From the NCBI GenBank assembly GCA_002633025.1, contig NMRB01000303.1:223741-287740 (forward strand): a stretch of DNA of 64,000 nt, in the 5' to 3' direction. The position numbers and the translations under genes were made by a program. Below the pieces are notes generated by a model. That model saw nothing but the letters and a program-made list of their open reading frames with translations. It did not search any database and was not told where the DNA came from. The stretch is from Notospermus geniculatus (taxonomy: Eukaryota > Nemertea > Pilidiophora > Heteronemertea > Lineidae). The first letter of the stretch is position 1, and every line of letters begins with the position of its first letter. Below are positions 1 through 11,321 of this stretch, piece by piece.

Positions 1-48
1 ATACGGAAATGTCTTATCCACAAACTGGAATTGGAATTTTCACCTTAC

Positions 49-1585
49 CGGCCACCATAGATAAGATATGCCCGGTAGTGACGTCATACCACGAAAACTG
101 GTACATCCGCCGCTCGATGATGGCGACGCGCATTGCTCGGTTTGAGCGTTCGTTTTCAGAAATCCAGCGTGCAACAGCACTACTTTTAACTTCTGAGAGG
201 TAAATTAATATCTCTATTTTCGATACATACCAAAACAATTACGGACGCAAAGCGAGTAACGCCGCAATGGGGCGGTAAAGTCTTAGTACCACGAAAACCG
301 GTCACACCATCATAAGGAAATCACCCCTATCCGAATCAGTCAAAGCTATGATCTATGAAAACAACAAAAACTGACCTAGAAGCATCTTGTCCTTACTCTT
401 CGTACAAAACCTGGCGTTTGAGTAGAAATTTGGGAAGAAGTCCATCACGCTTCTGGTAGCCACTTCTGTTCTACCGCAGGTGTCGTAGGCTCGCATACCT
501 GGAATGCATGGGAAAGGTGATCGGGACAGTGGTGTATCTTTCCCGTTAGGATATGGGAGCAGCAAGACAGGCCGTCAAATAAAGGAAGAGCACTTGTCAA
601 TTTCATCAAATGAGGTGGGTTGAGATGCATGACAAGGCTGATGACTAGGCCTGAACATCCTGAGCACTGCAGTTAAGTAGCCTTCATAGCCTAGTGGTTA
701 TCACATCGGCTAATAGCAAGCGGAAGGTCCCGGGTTCGAATTTCGGACCATATGGGATCAATCATCTCTGGCTCCTCAGTCCGTCGCTGGGACATAAGCA
801 GTGGTGCCTGGTATCTTGTGTCTTTGCAAGGGCAAGTAAAAGACCCCATCCAAGTGAGGAACGTACCAGGGCCAGTGATGCTATGACTTCCGCCCTGAAT
901 GGAATCCAATCCAATCCGAACCAATGCAAGGCCCGGCAATTTCAGTGGATAGCAATGTGTAACAGTCACACTGACTTCAACATTGTAGCCATCCAGGTGA
1001 AGAAGAAGGCGTTTTGAGTGTCTGTTGATTGGAGTGATTCCAATAGAATTCTACGTACCAATCTGTATCCCCGGAACATAGCTGTCAGTGACGGGGTTCC
1101 CGTTCACAATGCCACTCTTCTGATTCAGCCTATTCAACGCCCAAATCACAGCCTCGTAGGATGGTAAAGTTGCTGAAAAAGATGCTGTCATGAGTGGAAG
1201 AATGTGAGATGAGGCGGGAGGTGGGCGACTCCGGACCTTTTCTTGCAGCAAGAAAAAGTCCGGAGCCCCCACCTCTGGGCTTTTGACCATCGTGCTGTGG
1301 ACTTTTTTCTTGATCCAAGTGGAACATAAAGCTTGATGAGTAGGAAACCCTATACGAGAGAGTAGGTAAGCAGTACATACTTGGTGTTGGCTCACCGCAC
1401 GCCTCTCCATTACGCCCAGGTTGGCTCAAGTCGAATATCCCAACCAACATTGCTTTGGCGTTCGGGAAGATGGTAACGGAGTTGCGGTCACTCGGACAGG
1501 TATCCTCGGCAAGGGTGTCTGTGGCAGCATGGCTTGTGGGCGAAGCTAAGATCAATGCTAGGGCCACGAGTGAGTGAAGATACAT
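49..1585 (-). CDS. class C GPCR ligand-binding domain, 5' exons (partial)
   Basis: Four exons can be read on the minus strand: 1396-1585, 1059-1172, 376-498 and, less surely, 49-192. All four have GT/AG boundaries and all junctions are phase 1, so the frame stays open throughout. Exon 1 starts with a signal peptide (MYLHSLVALALILASPTSHA) followed by a strand typical of periplasmic-binding-protein-like receptor domains (AMLVGIFDLSQPGRNGEACG). Exon 2 gives SYEAVIWALNRLNQ, matching the conserved helix of metabotropic glutamate-type receptors. Exon 3 gives GMRAYDTCGRTEVATRSVMD, which resembles the G-x-x-x-x-DTC segment of that family. Exon 4 ends in HILSMVAG, where the family normally continues into its G-P-x-x-S strand. 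The gene then leaves the window, so the cysteine-rich and seven-helix parts are not seen. The product would be an extracellular amino-acid-sensing domain. Which subfamily (mGluR, CaSR-like or other) is not decidable here. The intron 499-1058 carries a SINE. Confidence 0.68.
676..1010 (+). repeat. tRNA-derived SINE inside a receptor intron
   Basis: Positions 691-735 hold an RNA polymerase III split promoter: an A-box-like TAGCCTAGTGG followed by a B-box-like GGTTCGAATTT about 40 bases later. A non-tRNA body follows, with words such as GGCAAGTAAAAGACCCCA. The acceptor arms do not pair, so this is not a functional tRNA gene. The same body word recurs at 1680-1700. The right end is approximate. 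Confidence 0.6.
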
Positions 1586-2913
1586 TGTGGCTGGAAGTGG
1601 AAGGGGAAGGCGTCTTCAGCGAATGATAATTGACCTTCGCCTGTCCTTTGGTAAGGTACCTTGTACCTGAGTGTCTATGCCAGGGCAAGTAAAAGACCCC
1701 ACACAGGTGAAGAGCAGCCTGTCGTGGATTCCACACCATATAGTATAAGCTTAAAATCCAAAAGGGTCATGAAGCTTCCAAAGGATGCATACATACTTAT
1801 GAGCCTACCCTTAGTTCAGCCCTTCTTCCTACCATTTCAGCAGGTACTTCTTTATTGAAGCGTTTCTTCCCGTCCGGCTTTCGTCCTTTTTTGCCAAGAA
1901 CAGCCTTCTTACCCTTTAGAGTATCTTACCGGTATGCTCTGGTTTCGTAGCCCTGCCTTTGCTTGGACTTCTTTCCAATAGCTGGCTTGACATTGTAGAT
2001 GGTAGGCTACATGTATATGCACATGCACACTCTAATTTCTATGTTATGCCAGTTAATGACATCAAACAACATTATACTCATTATTCAAAGTGATTTGAAA
2101 TCTTCGGAAATTCGAACGACTTACCTGATGATCCGTTAGATTTGATAATCAGTCTGCAGCTTCCGTTTACAACATGAAAAGCACAATTTTTATGATGTTA
2201 CCATCCTGTCTGTGAATTCATCTTGAGGCCAAGCCCGTGTGGTTCGTGTAAGCCTAAGACTGTCAAACATACATGCACAGCACATATGATACACGCTTCA
2301 AAGGGCTTATTCTTACTCCCATTAGTATTGTGTGCTACATTCACAACTCAAAGGCTCATCTTTCTTTCAATTCAATATCAGAGATTCTCATTGACAAAAC
2401 CGGTTTTGCGGGTTTGGTCGCATGGCTCACGATACTTCGCATGTTTGGTAGGTGTGTTGGCTGTCGTGGTCACATAACCTTATCCATTGACCTGGATGTC
2501 ACATCAGGTGTGAACGAAACTCAAACTAGTCATAAACGTGTCTTCTTTTATACGCCCAAGACTTCATGAATAACAATGATAACTTTCTTGTGATGGTTTG
2601 AATAGCAGGAATTCATCAGTCACGGAGGCTACGCGACTCGCCCTGTGGATCCCATACCGGTTACATGGTGTTGTCCGAGCGCATCCACCGTCGTGAGGCT
2701 GTTCCCTTATATTTCTCTCATCCATTTTGTTCATTTTGACTACGAATCCGTGCAGCAATCTTTAGTAATTTAGCAAATAGCGACCCGAACTTGGTTGTGT
2801 TATCAAATCCTTGAATCCTGTCCGGTCTGTAGTCTCAATAAATTGACCAAATGTGCTATTTGTGAATAGAGGGATGAACCAATACATCGATACATGATGT
2901 TACGGTCAAGTGG
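1586..2913. other. intergenic region with a SINE body fragment
   Basis: This is the upstream flank of the class C receptor. Positions 1665-1715 repeat the SINE body (GGGCAAGTAAAAGACCCCA) without its tRNA-like head. The rest is mostly unrecognised. From about 2600 to 2913 it is homologous to the spacers of the downstream receptor array (compare 12800-13260 and 16780-17060), so the duplicated unit starts near here. No convincing gene was seen. Confidence 0.5.
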
Positions 2914-3650
2914 GCCCGGGGGTCACTCCCTGGTTGAATATTACCCCATGTGCGTTCCTAAAAAAGCGAGAATAGAGGGTGATTTTGCCGATTTTCGGCA
3001 GGCCCGCACGAACACATACGAGAGACCCCCTTATTTCACTATTATTCACACAAGAAGCCCAGGGGCCAGCATATTTCTCCCGCACAAGGCCAATCCTGAA
3101 TTATCACTTTTCCCGCTGCCCGCAAGGCCATGCGCTGTCGAAACAAAAGGCCGGCTCAAAAATAATGATGAAATAAGGCACCTTTTCAAACGTATTTTAT
3201 TGGAAAACATGTCGAATTTTGGAGACGCCAGACGGCGTATTATTTCCTTGCAAATCGTAATGCGTAAAAACACAGTTTTGAGCGTAAAAATACGCTGAAA
3301 TACGCTGGGTTAGGTAGATATGAATTTGTAACTTAATAATTTTTTATGAATTCAATACGTTTTTTTAGTCTGTTGTGTCTTCTACTTCCCTAACCTTGAA
3401 ACAAGGAAGAGTTCACCCCCTGCAACAAACTAGGTGCTACCATCCTCCATCTAGAGGGGATGGAGGTAGTCGCGCCTGCCTGCTTGAGTGGTGGGGATAT
3501 TCTTTCTGTCCGCTGGAGCGGGAGGGATGTTCTTTNATATTCTTTCTGCCAGCCGGAGGGGGTAAGGATCATGAATTCACTGATCCCGCCTTTTGAAAAA
3601 GCAAGGAACACACATGTTTATGGCCAGTGGGGGTAAGTGACCCCCCGGGC
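2914..3650. mobile_element. 0.74-kb DNA-transposon-like insertion with GC-rich inverted ends
   Basis: Left end GCCCGGGGGTCACT and right end AGTGACCCCCCGGGC form an imperfect terminal inverted repeat. The insert is flanked by AAGTGG direct repeats, extendable to AAGTGGGCC (2908-2916 and 3651-3659). The paralogous spacer at 13253-13270 reads straight through as an empty site (GGTCAAGTGGGCCACTGCG). The inside holds no transposase frame, so the copy is non-autonomous. It contains an N at 3536. A rearranged relative lacking the left end lies at about 6905-7540. Superfamily not assigned. Confidence 0.65.
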
Positions 3651-4001
3651 AAGTGGGCCACTGCGAAGATTACTCTGCCGTATTCCTCTGCTGCAGCTAT
3701 GATCTGCCTGGTTGATGAGCTCATTGTTCAAGTTACCAAGCGGGAACGCCCTTCGAGATGTCAGTACTCCTCTCTCGCTGCAAACAGTGGCCATCTTGGC
3801 GCGTAATCTCGCAATAGGGAGTTTTCGCAAAGCCCCCGAAACAGCAACGCGAACGCCAAACCCATTCTTCGAGGCCACGAAGAGAGCACCGAACAAAACG
3901 ACAGACGTTCGCGCTGGCGTTTCGGGGGCTTTCGTACCGGTACCTCAATAACGGCATGCCACAACTCAAGATGCCATCCTGGGGATATTGCTTGCATTTC
4001 C

Positions 4002-4155
4002 TGGTGGATCTCTTACACCAGTACCAAGTGCTTCCTGGCTAGTAATTATACGCCACCAGCCCCAAACGTTTTCCAGCCCAGGTTTTGCGGCTGGTGGCGT
4101 ATTAAGTTATGAAGTATCTGGTATGAGCATAAGAGCTCCGCCAGAAACTCCGTCA
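4002..4155. repeat. foldback MITE, copy 1 of 5 in the receptor spacers
   Basis: Two arms read CCTGG[C/T]GGAGCTCTTACAC, then a variant of ACCAAGTGCTTCCTGGCTA, then ACGCCACCAGC, and fold back on each other about a short centre. Further copies lie at about 8120-8252, 13619-13783, 17637-17815 and 21514-21690, each at the same place in its duplicated unit downstream of a receptor stop codon. In the spacers below genes F and G only the right end is left (around 24570 and 28710). It therefore predates most of the array duplication. Confidence 0.6.
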
Positions 4156-4488
4156 TGCCCAGCGAGTGATCTCGCCAGGATCCAGATGGCGTCCAGTCGT
4201 TGAGTGATCTGACAGTGCTGCAATCTTGAAAGTGGCGACTTCATCGCTCGCCAGACCTAATAGCACAACAGGTTGCGCACCACGTGATGACTAGTTGCGC
4301 ACCACGTAATGACTAGGCCAGAATGGCAATACGGAGTAATGCTCCCATCTTTGGGAGACCTACTAGTGCATATTTCCATTGCTCATGTTGCCCAATCTCC
4401 CGTCCAAATCGAACACGCACCACTGCGGTTGAATATGTCAGCCATCAGCGGCCAAAGTTACGAACGGTTTGGTGGCAACACATAAGTT

Positions 4489-5931
4489 TTAAGTGGCCCG
4501 TTTCTTCATCATAAAACACGTCATGAAAACTTGTTTAGCATCTTCTCTATATTTCTTCCCACCACCGAGAAAATACAGATAAAAATTGACAGCAAAATTG
4601 CAATTCCACATTTCGCCGACGACCCAGTACTCAACGTTATACCTTAGTTGCCAATAGGGGTCGTTCATGTCGTACTTTTTAATCACCTCTGGTAAGGTGA
4701 ACAGCATTTCAAATAATCTCATTGGTATGGACAAAATGACGTAAGCCACCGCCACCAAGATAAGCATACGAGTCAAATGCTTGCCCTCAGACGAGGCGAC
4801 TTCGCTCCCGGTCGCCATCTTTCCTCGGCTCTTCGTTGCCCTTTGGATGTTTGCTATGATCACGACATTACAAGTCATGATGACGGTAAAAGGTAAGATT
4901 GTACCAACACCCAGCATGTAGGCCCCGACGACCTGCTCTACCCAGAGCGGTTTGGGAAAATTTAGATAAAGCGACTCGATCCCTGTCGTCTTATCTTTAT
5001 CGTAGTCATAGGTAAAAAACATGTTGACGTTGAGGAGAGCTGGAATGAAGAAAGTTATACTGACGGCTTTTTTGGCACGCGATGCTGTACACAGAGTCTT
5101 CGCTCTTAGTGGAAAGGCTATCGCGATGGCGCGGTCGAGGCTCATGTAGGCGAGATAGAGGCCAGAGGACATGGCCGAAGTGACAGACCAATACCACATA
5201 AACCTGTAAGAAAGAATTGGAATATATTCCCTGTATGCTAGAGTGTGTGTAGCAGGCACATCCATCCTTCTGGAAGAAGGGATGTGGTTGCAAGTGGTTA
5301 ATGCCACCTTGAACTGCCTCAATCTTTATAGACGAAGATACTGATGAGGCTAGGGCGACGGTCAGATCAACCCTCCAATGTCGGCCACGAAACATTAAAA
5401 TAATCCCACTGCTGTAAAATCTTTGAATTCTGGAGATTGACTTTTTGCTTATTATCATCTTGTGTGTCAATTTTGTGCTATTCTGTATCCTGGCTGTAAA
5501 ATCTTTGGTACAACAACCAGAGTAAAAGTTAAGAGAATGAATTCAGGCGTTGAGAATACTCCCAACAGGACTTACGCGAGGGTGTGAAATCGGTTTTTAA
5601 TTGTCGCTCCCAATCCATGGCTGAACAGGACACGATAGAAGAGAGCGTCTAGAAGACACATGGTATCCATCACAGATAGTGCACTCATGTACACACACGT
5701 GCTGATATTTCGGTTGCTTTTCTTGTTTGTGATCAGGAATGACGTCACGTTTCCGATCACTCCGAAAGTGACGTAGACAAGCGGGGTCCATTTGTTAAGT
5801 ATGATCAAGGCAAGTTGGAGAATGAAGTAGTCCGGCTCGTTCGAAGGCGGGTGTTGAGATAAAGATATGTTGTATGGGAGAAGATATCCGGTTGTCATGC
5901 TGCTGGGGAAATCAGCTATCTTTTCAAACAT
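4489..5931 (-). CDS. class A GPCR, array copy A (two exons, 356 aa)
   Basis: Exon 1 is 5576-5931 and exon 2 is 4489-5203. The donor is GC|GTAAG and the acceptor TTCTTACAG|G, with a phase 2 intron just before TM3. Seven hydrophobic segments fit a rhodopsin-like receptor: TM1 about 47-68 with GNVTSFL, TM2 about 79-97 with LSVMDT (the acidic residue of TM2), TM3 ending in YMSLDRAIAIAFPLRA at 139-153, where DRA replaces DRY, TM6 with ILSIPMRLFEML, and TM7 with AVNFYLYF in place of NPxxY. The STCVYM and FPLRA motifs are like those of invertebrate FMRFamide-type peptide receptors (family knowledge). The ligand is unknown. It has an N-glycosylation site at N21 (NIS). No cysteine is found at the top of TM3 or in extracellular loop 2. 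The intron carries a 67-bp retroelement tail. Confidence 0.88.
5426..5492 (+). mobile_element. 67-bp 5'-truncated Penelope-like tail in the intron of copy A
   Basis: The insert starts AATTCTGGAGATTGACTT and is flanked by perfect 15-bp direct repeats, GCTGTAAAATCTTTG, at 5411-5425 and 5493-5507. Gene C has the empty site (15127-15141, one mismatch) in its intron. The same terminal words end the 849-bp Penelope-like copy at about 9330-9360. A severely 5'-truncated target-primed retrotransposition event fits best. Confidence 0.7.
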
Positions 5932-7673
5932 AAACGATGATCCAACTGATAGCTACAACAGACCGTGGGAGGGGAAAGTTGGGCAGCAAGACGCTGACGG
6001 ATTTGGATAGTTGGTTTCGACAATAGGCGAGGTTGACGTCGGGCAACTTCTTGATTTGGCCAGCAGAAGTGAACAATTTCAGCACACGAAACCTCGCCTC
6101 CGTTTGCTCCGTTGGCTTTGGTGCTCGTTCAGTAAACAAATATTGTGCTCCACACTTTCACTTCAAATCAGCGGTCTCATCAGCAATCCATGGCGGAAAA
6201 CGACGGTTGACATTTTCCGTGTGCGATCTCTAGGTACCTCTCAGTGTCTCCGGTGAGATAAAGCTGTATGGGGGTAGTAGGGGCGTCCGTTACTGTTCTC
6301 ACTCACACGACGCTGTTCGGGGGTTTCGAGGAAAATCCGTGCAGCAGCTAATACGATGGTGGACCAACGAATGTATCGAGTTCGCTGACTAGTTGCTGTG
6401 TTATAAGTGGGAACCCGATACCCTGTAGGTAATCCCTCTAGCTCACCGCATTCTCAGATTCCACATAGGAATATTTTTGCTAATTGATATAATTGGAGAC
6501 GATTGCATGTTTGAAACATGAGTGGTAGCCATTTGCTTCGTAGTAAGCATCGATCAATGGCACACTGATTTTGTCCGATTGAGGTCTGTAAAAAATCCAT
6601 CAAATTGACTTTTGCGTTGTCGTATCTGGAAAACTAGGGGCAAACGGACTGGAAACGGACCGGATCCGTGCGCCAATGAACGCTTTACAAAGCCACTCTG
6701 CTGGAACAACTCATCCCTCTGTGTCCATTACAGTATCATATGGCTAAAACTTTTTTTATTTCCTCAGCTGACCAACGGTCAGCTAAGCTATTCATATCTA
6801 CATTAAGTGGCTCCTGTCTGTCTGTCTATTTGTAGTCCATTAAACTGGCACGTTTCGCAACCGCAAGGCCCAGAGCCGTGAAACGTGGTAGGGTGGTATA
6901 CCCTAGGATGCATAGTCGGCAGCGGGATTTGGCGCGCTCCGCTCATCGTCTCGGGTTTGCTTTGGGGAGGGGGGGTTACGATGTGTATGGAAAGGTAGCG
7001 ATCGATTTGTTGGGCAATACATCTGCTATAGGCCTACAGACCAAGAAAACAAAAGGCCGTCTCAAAAATAATAATGAAATAACGCACTTTTTCAAACGTA
7101 TTGGAAAACATGTCGGATTTTGGAGACGCCAGACGGCGTATTATTTCCTTGCAAATCGTAATGCGTAAAAACACAGTTTTGAGGGTAAAAATACGCTGGG
7201 TTAGGCAGGTATGATATGAATTTGTAGTATGTCTCTTTTCAGTGTCTTCTACTTCCTTAACCTTGAAACATGGAAGAGTTCACCTCCTGCAACAAACTAG
7301 GTGCTACCATCCTCCATCTGGAGGGGATGGAGGTAGTCGCACCTGCCTAGCTGCTTGAGCGGTGGGGATATTCTTTCTGTCAGCTGGAGGGGGAGGGATG
7401 TTCTTTCTGCCTAGCTGGGGGGGGGGGGCGAGGATCATGAATTCACTGATCCCATCAGAGAGGCCCTTTTGGAAAAGCAAGAAACACACATGGTGTATGG
7501 CCAGTAATAGGAGTGCCCCCCCCCCCGGCCCCGGCAAGTGGGCCACTGCGAAGATTACTCTGTTGTATTCCTCTGCTGCAGCTTATGATCTGCCTGGTTG
7601 ATGAGTCGTTGTTCAAGTTATCAAGGGGAACGCCGTTCGAGTTGTCGGCGCTCCTCTATCGCTGCAAACAGTG
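5932..7673. other. spacer between receptor copies A and B, proximal part
   Basis: 5932-6450 is the 5' flank of gene A. It is repeated nearly unchanged upstream of B to E (for example 11322-11860, 15533-16060 and 19697-20210), including a block around ATCCATGGCGGAAAACGA, so promoter and 5' leader probably lie here. 6600-6700 is a dispersed word (TTTTGCGTTGTCGTAT) that recurs in every spacer. 6905-7540 is a rearranged relative of the element at 2914-3650. Open frames here are not conserved and I call none. Confidence 0.5.
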
Positions 7674-7956
7674 CACTGTTAGAAAAAACAGAAGATTTTA
7701 CAGAAAATTCCTGCAGCAGAGTTTCAGGAAGTGATCTGTAAAATTACAGACTCAAATAAATGTTAACAGAGACTTGACTGGAGGCTGACCAAATTATACT
7801 TTCATACGTTCTCAGAAAGCATCATTCTGGACAGTCCAATTGAGTCCAACTAATACAGGAAAACATAAATCACACCACATGTAAATTTATACAGAAGTTC
7901 CTGAAACTCTGCTGCAGGCGATTTCTGTAAAAATATTACAAAAATTTCTAACAGTG
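7674..7956. mobile_element. 283-bp foldback element with CACTGTTAGAAA ends
   Basis: Terminal inverted repeats are CACTGTTAGAAA and TTTCTAACAGTG. A longer internal inverted repeat is built on TCCTGCAGCAGAGTTTCAGGA. TG dinucleotides flank both ends (7672-7673 and 7957-7958). The homologous stretch upstream of 3800 is uninterrupted (CAAACAGTGGCCATCTTGG), giving an empty site. There is no coding capacity. It is related to the element at 27613-27872. Confidence 0.65.
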
Positions 7957-8155
7957 TGGCCATCTTGGCGCAAAATCTTGCAATACTTTAGTACGTTGTC
8001 AAGTAAAGGTCCTGCGCGCACAACCACCCTACGATTAGAGACTGATTCGTACCTCACTAACGGTCTGTCACTGCTAAGATAGTGAAATACATGTACCATC
8101 CTGGTGATATTGCTTGCATTTCCTGCTGGAGCTCTTACACTCTTACACTTCCTGG

Positions 8156-8344
8156 CTAATACGACACGCTACCAGCCGCAGGTTTGGCAGCTGGTGGCGT
8201 ATATAGCCAGGAAGCACTTGGTACGAGTGAAGGAGCTCTGCTGGAAACTCCTTCAAGTCCAGAGAGTGATCTCGCCAGGATCCAGACGGCGTCCAGTCGT
8301 CGAGTGATCTGACAGTGCTGCAATCTTGAAAGTGGCGACTTCAC
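8156..8344 (-). other. small conserved open frame in the receptor 3' flank (one of seven)
   Basis: A frame starting MKSPLSRLQHCQIT lies below the stop codon of every receptor in the array, with starts near 4244, 8344, 13853, 17905, 21784, 24687 and 28834. The first 27 or so codons are kept in all seven copies. Beyond that the frames diverge, partly because the foldback element overlaps them. It could be a small coding exon, a 3'-untranslated block or just duplicated DNA. No homology is recognised, so it is listed as a site and not as a gene. Confidence 0.3.
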
Positions 8345-8511
8345 TCGCCAGAGCTAATAGCACTAGTTGCGCACCAGGTAGGCCAGAATGGCAATACGGA
8401 TCGGAGGAAGGCTCCCATCTTTGGGAAACTTGTTAGTGCATACTCCTACTGCTCGATCACGTTGCCCAATCTCTCATCCAGGTCAGTCCAGCTTATCGAT
8501 ATGTCTCCATA

Positions 8512-9360
8512 AGTCCAACATCAAATTAGGGAAAGAGGACCGTGATCGTGACTGCTCGATACTCTATGCCCACTTTAAGTTGCCAGGACATGCTGTCACG
8601 GACGTGTTGTTCACCATCCTCGAGACATGTCCAGATGAGACGACTCTCCTTCAGACAGAGTCGAAATGGATGTGGACCCTTAAAACCATCACCCCCTCAG
8701 GTCTTAACACAAGGCCCTGAGACCCCTATTTGGCATTTGTGTTCTTCCTTTTCTCTTACCCTGGTAGGCCTATTTCGTTTTGGTTTTCCAGTTGCGGAGG
8801 GCACTGTGGCTCCCCTTCTGGTCTAGGCCTTGTTTTTTTCCCTCCCTTCCCCCCCCCCTTTTTTCCTCTAATCCTCCTCACCTTATTCTTTTCACTGCTC
8901 AGTGATTTGCATTATCCATTCTGTTTTTTTCCTACAAATCTGGAAGTTGACTTCCTTTATATTCCTTTACCTTTGTGCATCTTTTCGCTTTGTGCTTGTT
9001 ACGTATTACACAAGTCATATTTATTAATTTATAAACTTTCTTTCAGCATGTTCAGCCAAATGAAGCTCTGCGCCAGTTACCTACACTCTGCTTGTGGTCA
9101 GACTGAGAGGCCCTGCAGTTATTCAACCCTTCTTTTCAGCTGAATTAGTTTCTCCTTAATTGTCCAGCGGCCACCTTTGGGGCTTGGTCGCTATTCTTTC
9201 CTTAATTGCTTGTTTGCCCTGTCTACACAGGCTATGTAGTTCTACATTCGGGTTTCAGCTCAGTCTTTTCTAGAGTTTCAGATTGTAAAGTTCCACTTGA
9301 AAAAGACCCCGGTTGGGGTCGAAAATTCGTGAATTCTGGAGATTGACTTCTTGTTTATTA
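8512..9360 (+). mobile_element. 5'-truncated Penelope-like retroelement (GIY-YIG end)
   Basis: The 849-bp insert is flanked by 8-bp direct repeats, TCTCCATA, at 8504-8511 and 9361-9368. Spacers below C and D have the empty site (TGTCTCCATATTTAGATG, about 14020 and 18070). Its first 209 bases code for the C-terminal part of a GIY-YIG endonuclease domain: AHFKLPGHAVTDVLF, then LQTESKWMWTLKTITPSGLN and a stop at about 8720. This pattern is known from Penelope-like elements. A long T- and C-rich 3' region follows, ending with the hairpin GACCCCGGTTGGGGTCGAAA and a terminus GAATTCTGGAGATTGACTTC. The reverse transcriptase part is missing, so the copy is dead. Confidence 0.7.
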
Positions 9361-9466
9361 TCTCCATATTTAGATGTTGACAAAGACAGGAACACACACC
9401 ACTAGGCTACAATTTAATATGTCAGCCATCGGCGGCCAAAGTTACGTTTGTTGGCAACATATAAGT

Positions 9467-11321
9467 TTAAGTGGTCCGTTTCTTCATCATAAAACACATC
9501 ATGAAAACTTTTTTAGCATCTTCTCTATATTTCTTCCCACCACCGAGAAAATACAGATAAAAATTGACGGAGAAATTGGAATTCCACATTTCGCCGACGA
9601 CCCAGTACCCAACGTTATACCTTAGTTGCCAATAGGGGTCGTTCATGTCGTACTGTTTAATCACCTCTGGTATGGTGAACAGCATTTCGAATAACCTCAT
9701 TGGTATGGACAAAATGACGTAAGCCACCGACACCAAAATAAGCATACGAGTCAAATGCTTGCCCTCGGACGAAGTGCCTCCGCCCCCGATCGCCATCTTT
9801 CCTCGGCTCTTCGTTGCCCTTTGGATGTTTGCTATGATCACGACATTACACGTCATGATGACAGTAAAAGGTAAGATTGTGCCAACACCCAACATGTAGG
9901 CCCCGACGACCTGCTCCACCCACAGCGCTTTGGGGTAATTTAGATAAACGGACTCGACCCCCGTCGTCTTATCTTTATCGTAGTCATAGGTAAAAAACAT
10001 GTTGATGTTGAGGAGAGCTGGAATGAAGAAAGTTATACTGACGGCTTTCTTTGCACGCGATGCTGTGCACAGAGTCTTCGCTCTTAGTGGAAAGACGATC
10101 GCGATGGCACGGTCCAGGCTCATGTAGGCGAGATAGAGGCCAGACGACATGGCAGCACTGAAAGACCAATACCAGAAAAACCTGTAAGAAAGAATATGTT
10201 TCATGTAGGCTAGAGTATGAGTAGTAGGCACATCCATCCTTCTGGAAGAAGCATGTGGTCACCAGGCCTCCTTGACTTGCCTTAATCTTTGTAAAGGAGG
10301 ATATGAGGCTTGAGCGACGGTCAAATCAACCCTCCAAAAGTCGTCCAGGAAACATAAAAATGGAACCATCCAACTGAATCCATCTTGACTAATCAAGGCC
10401 TCCGGTCACTCTGCCCTTCGAACTACATGTACGCTCCCTTCACCCTTGACGACCACCGTTTGTCATCCTGCTCGCAGACAGGTCGTTCCATGGACCGCAC
10501 ACACCCCCACCACTGTCAATGATAAATGCGTGTAATCCAATGTTTTGTGAATAAAACATCCATTAACGTATTAGATTATTCTTCATTTTGAGATTTCCAT
10601 CGATCCAAACCTCACAATGTTCCTATCTTCGTCGTAAACCGCGCTTTCAGTAACGTTTGGCTGCTTCAGCCGCCACGCTCATGGGCGGCAAATGCGAGCG
10701 ATAAATGCTACGGTGGTCGGCAAGGGTGGATGGAGCGATAGTAGGAGTGACAGGAAGCCTTGGTTGGGCAAGATGACTGAATCATCTTTGGTAGAACAAC
10801 CAGGGTACAAGTTAAGAGAATGAAGTCGGGGATTGTCTTTAAAGATGCTACTCAATCTAGCCAACCTTCGGTGTTGGTTCCCCGTGTTAGTTGTTGCACC
10901 ACGGACGAGTGGCGTAACGTAGCGGCGATTTATGGAGAATGGATAACACTCCAAGCAGGACTTACGCGATGGTCTCAAATCGACTTTTAATTGCCGCTCC
11001 CAATCCATGGCTGAACAGGATACGATAGGAGAAAGTTGACGTAAGACACATGGTATCCACCACAGATAGTGCACTCATGTATACACACGTGCTGATATTT
11101 CGGTTGCTTTTCTTGTTTGTAATTAGGAATGATGTCACGTTTCCGATCACTCCCAACGTGACGTGAAAAAATAGAGTCCATTTGTTAAATATGATCAAGA
11201 CAAGTTGGAGAATGAAGTAGTCCGGCGTGTTGGAAGGCGGATGTTGAGATAAAGATATGTTGTATGCGAGAAGATATCCGGTTGTCATGCTGCTAGAGAA
11301 ATCAGCCATCTTTTTAAACAA
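9467..11321 (-). CDS. class A GPCR, array copy B (two exons, 356 aa)
   Basis: Exon 1 is 10966-11321 and exon 2 is 9467-10181, with the same splice codon as copy A and an intron of 784 bp. It is the most diverged copy in exon 1: TM1 reads FFHVTLGVIGN and the end of TM2 reads CLTSTFSYRILF. TM3 starts FFWYWSFSAAMSSG, a variant otherwise seen only in copy F. FTIPEVIKQYD and GYWVVGEMWN in the TM6-TM7 loop are shared only with copy C. The DRA and VNFYLY motifs and the lack of the TM3 and loop-2 cysteines are as in A. All splice sites and the frame are intact, so it is probably functional. Intron sequence 10440-10800 is unique to this copy and holds nothing recognised. Confidence 0.87.

Noticed and set aside
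1130-1410. The two long overlapping frames at the class C receptor start read as complete small proteins
   Set aside because: They run through introns; only the parts bounded by splice sites match the receptor family.
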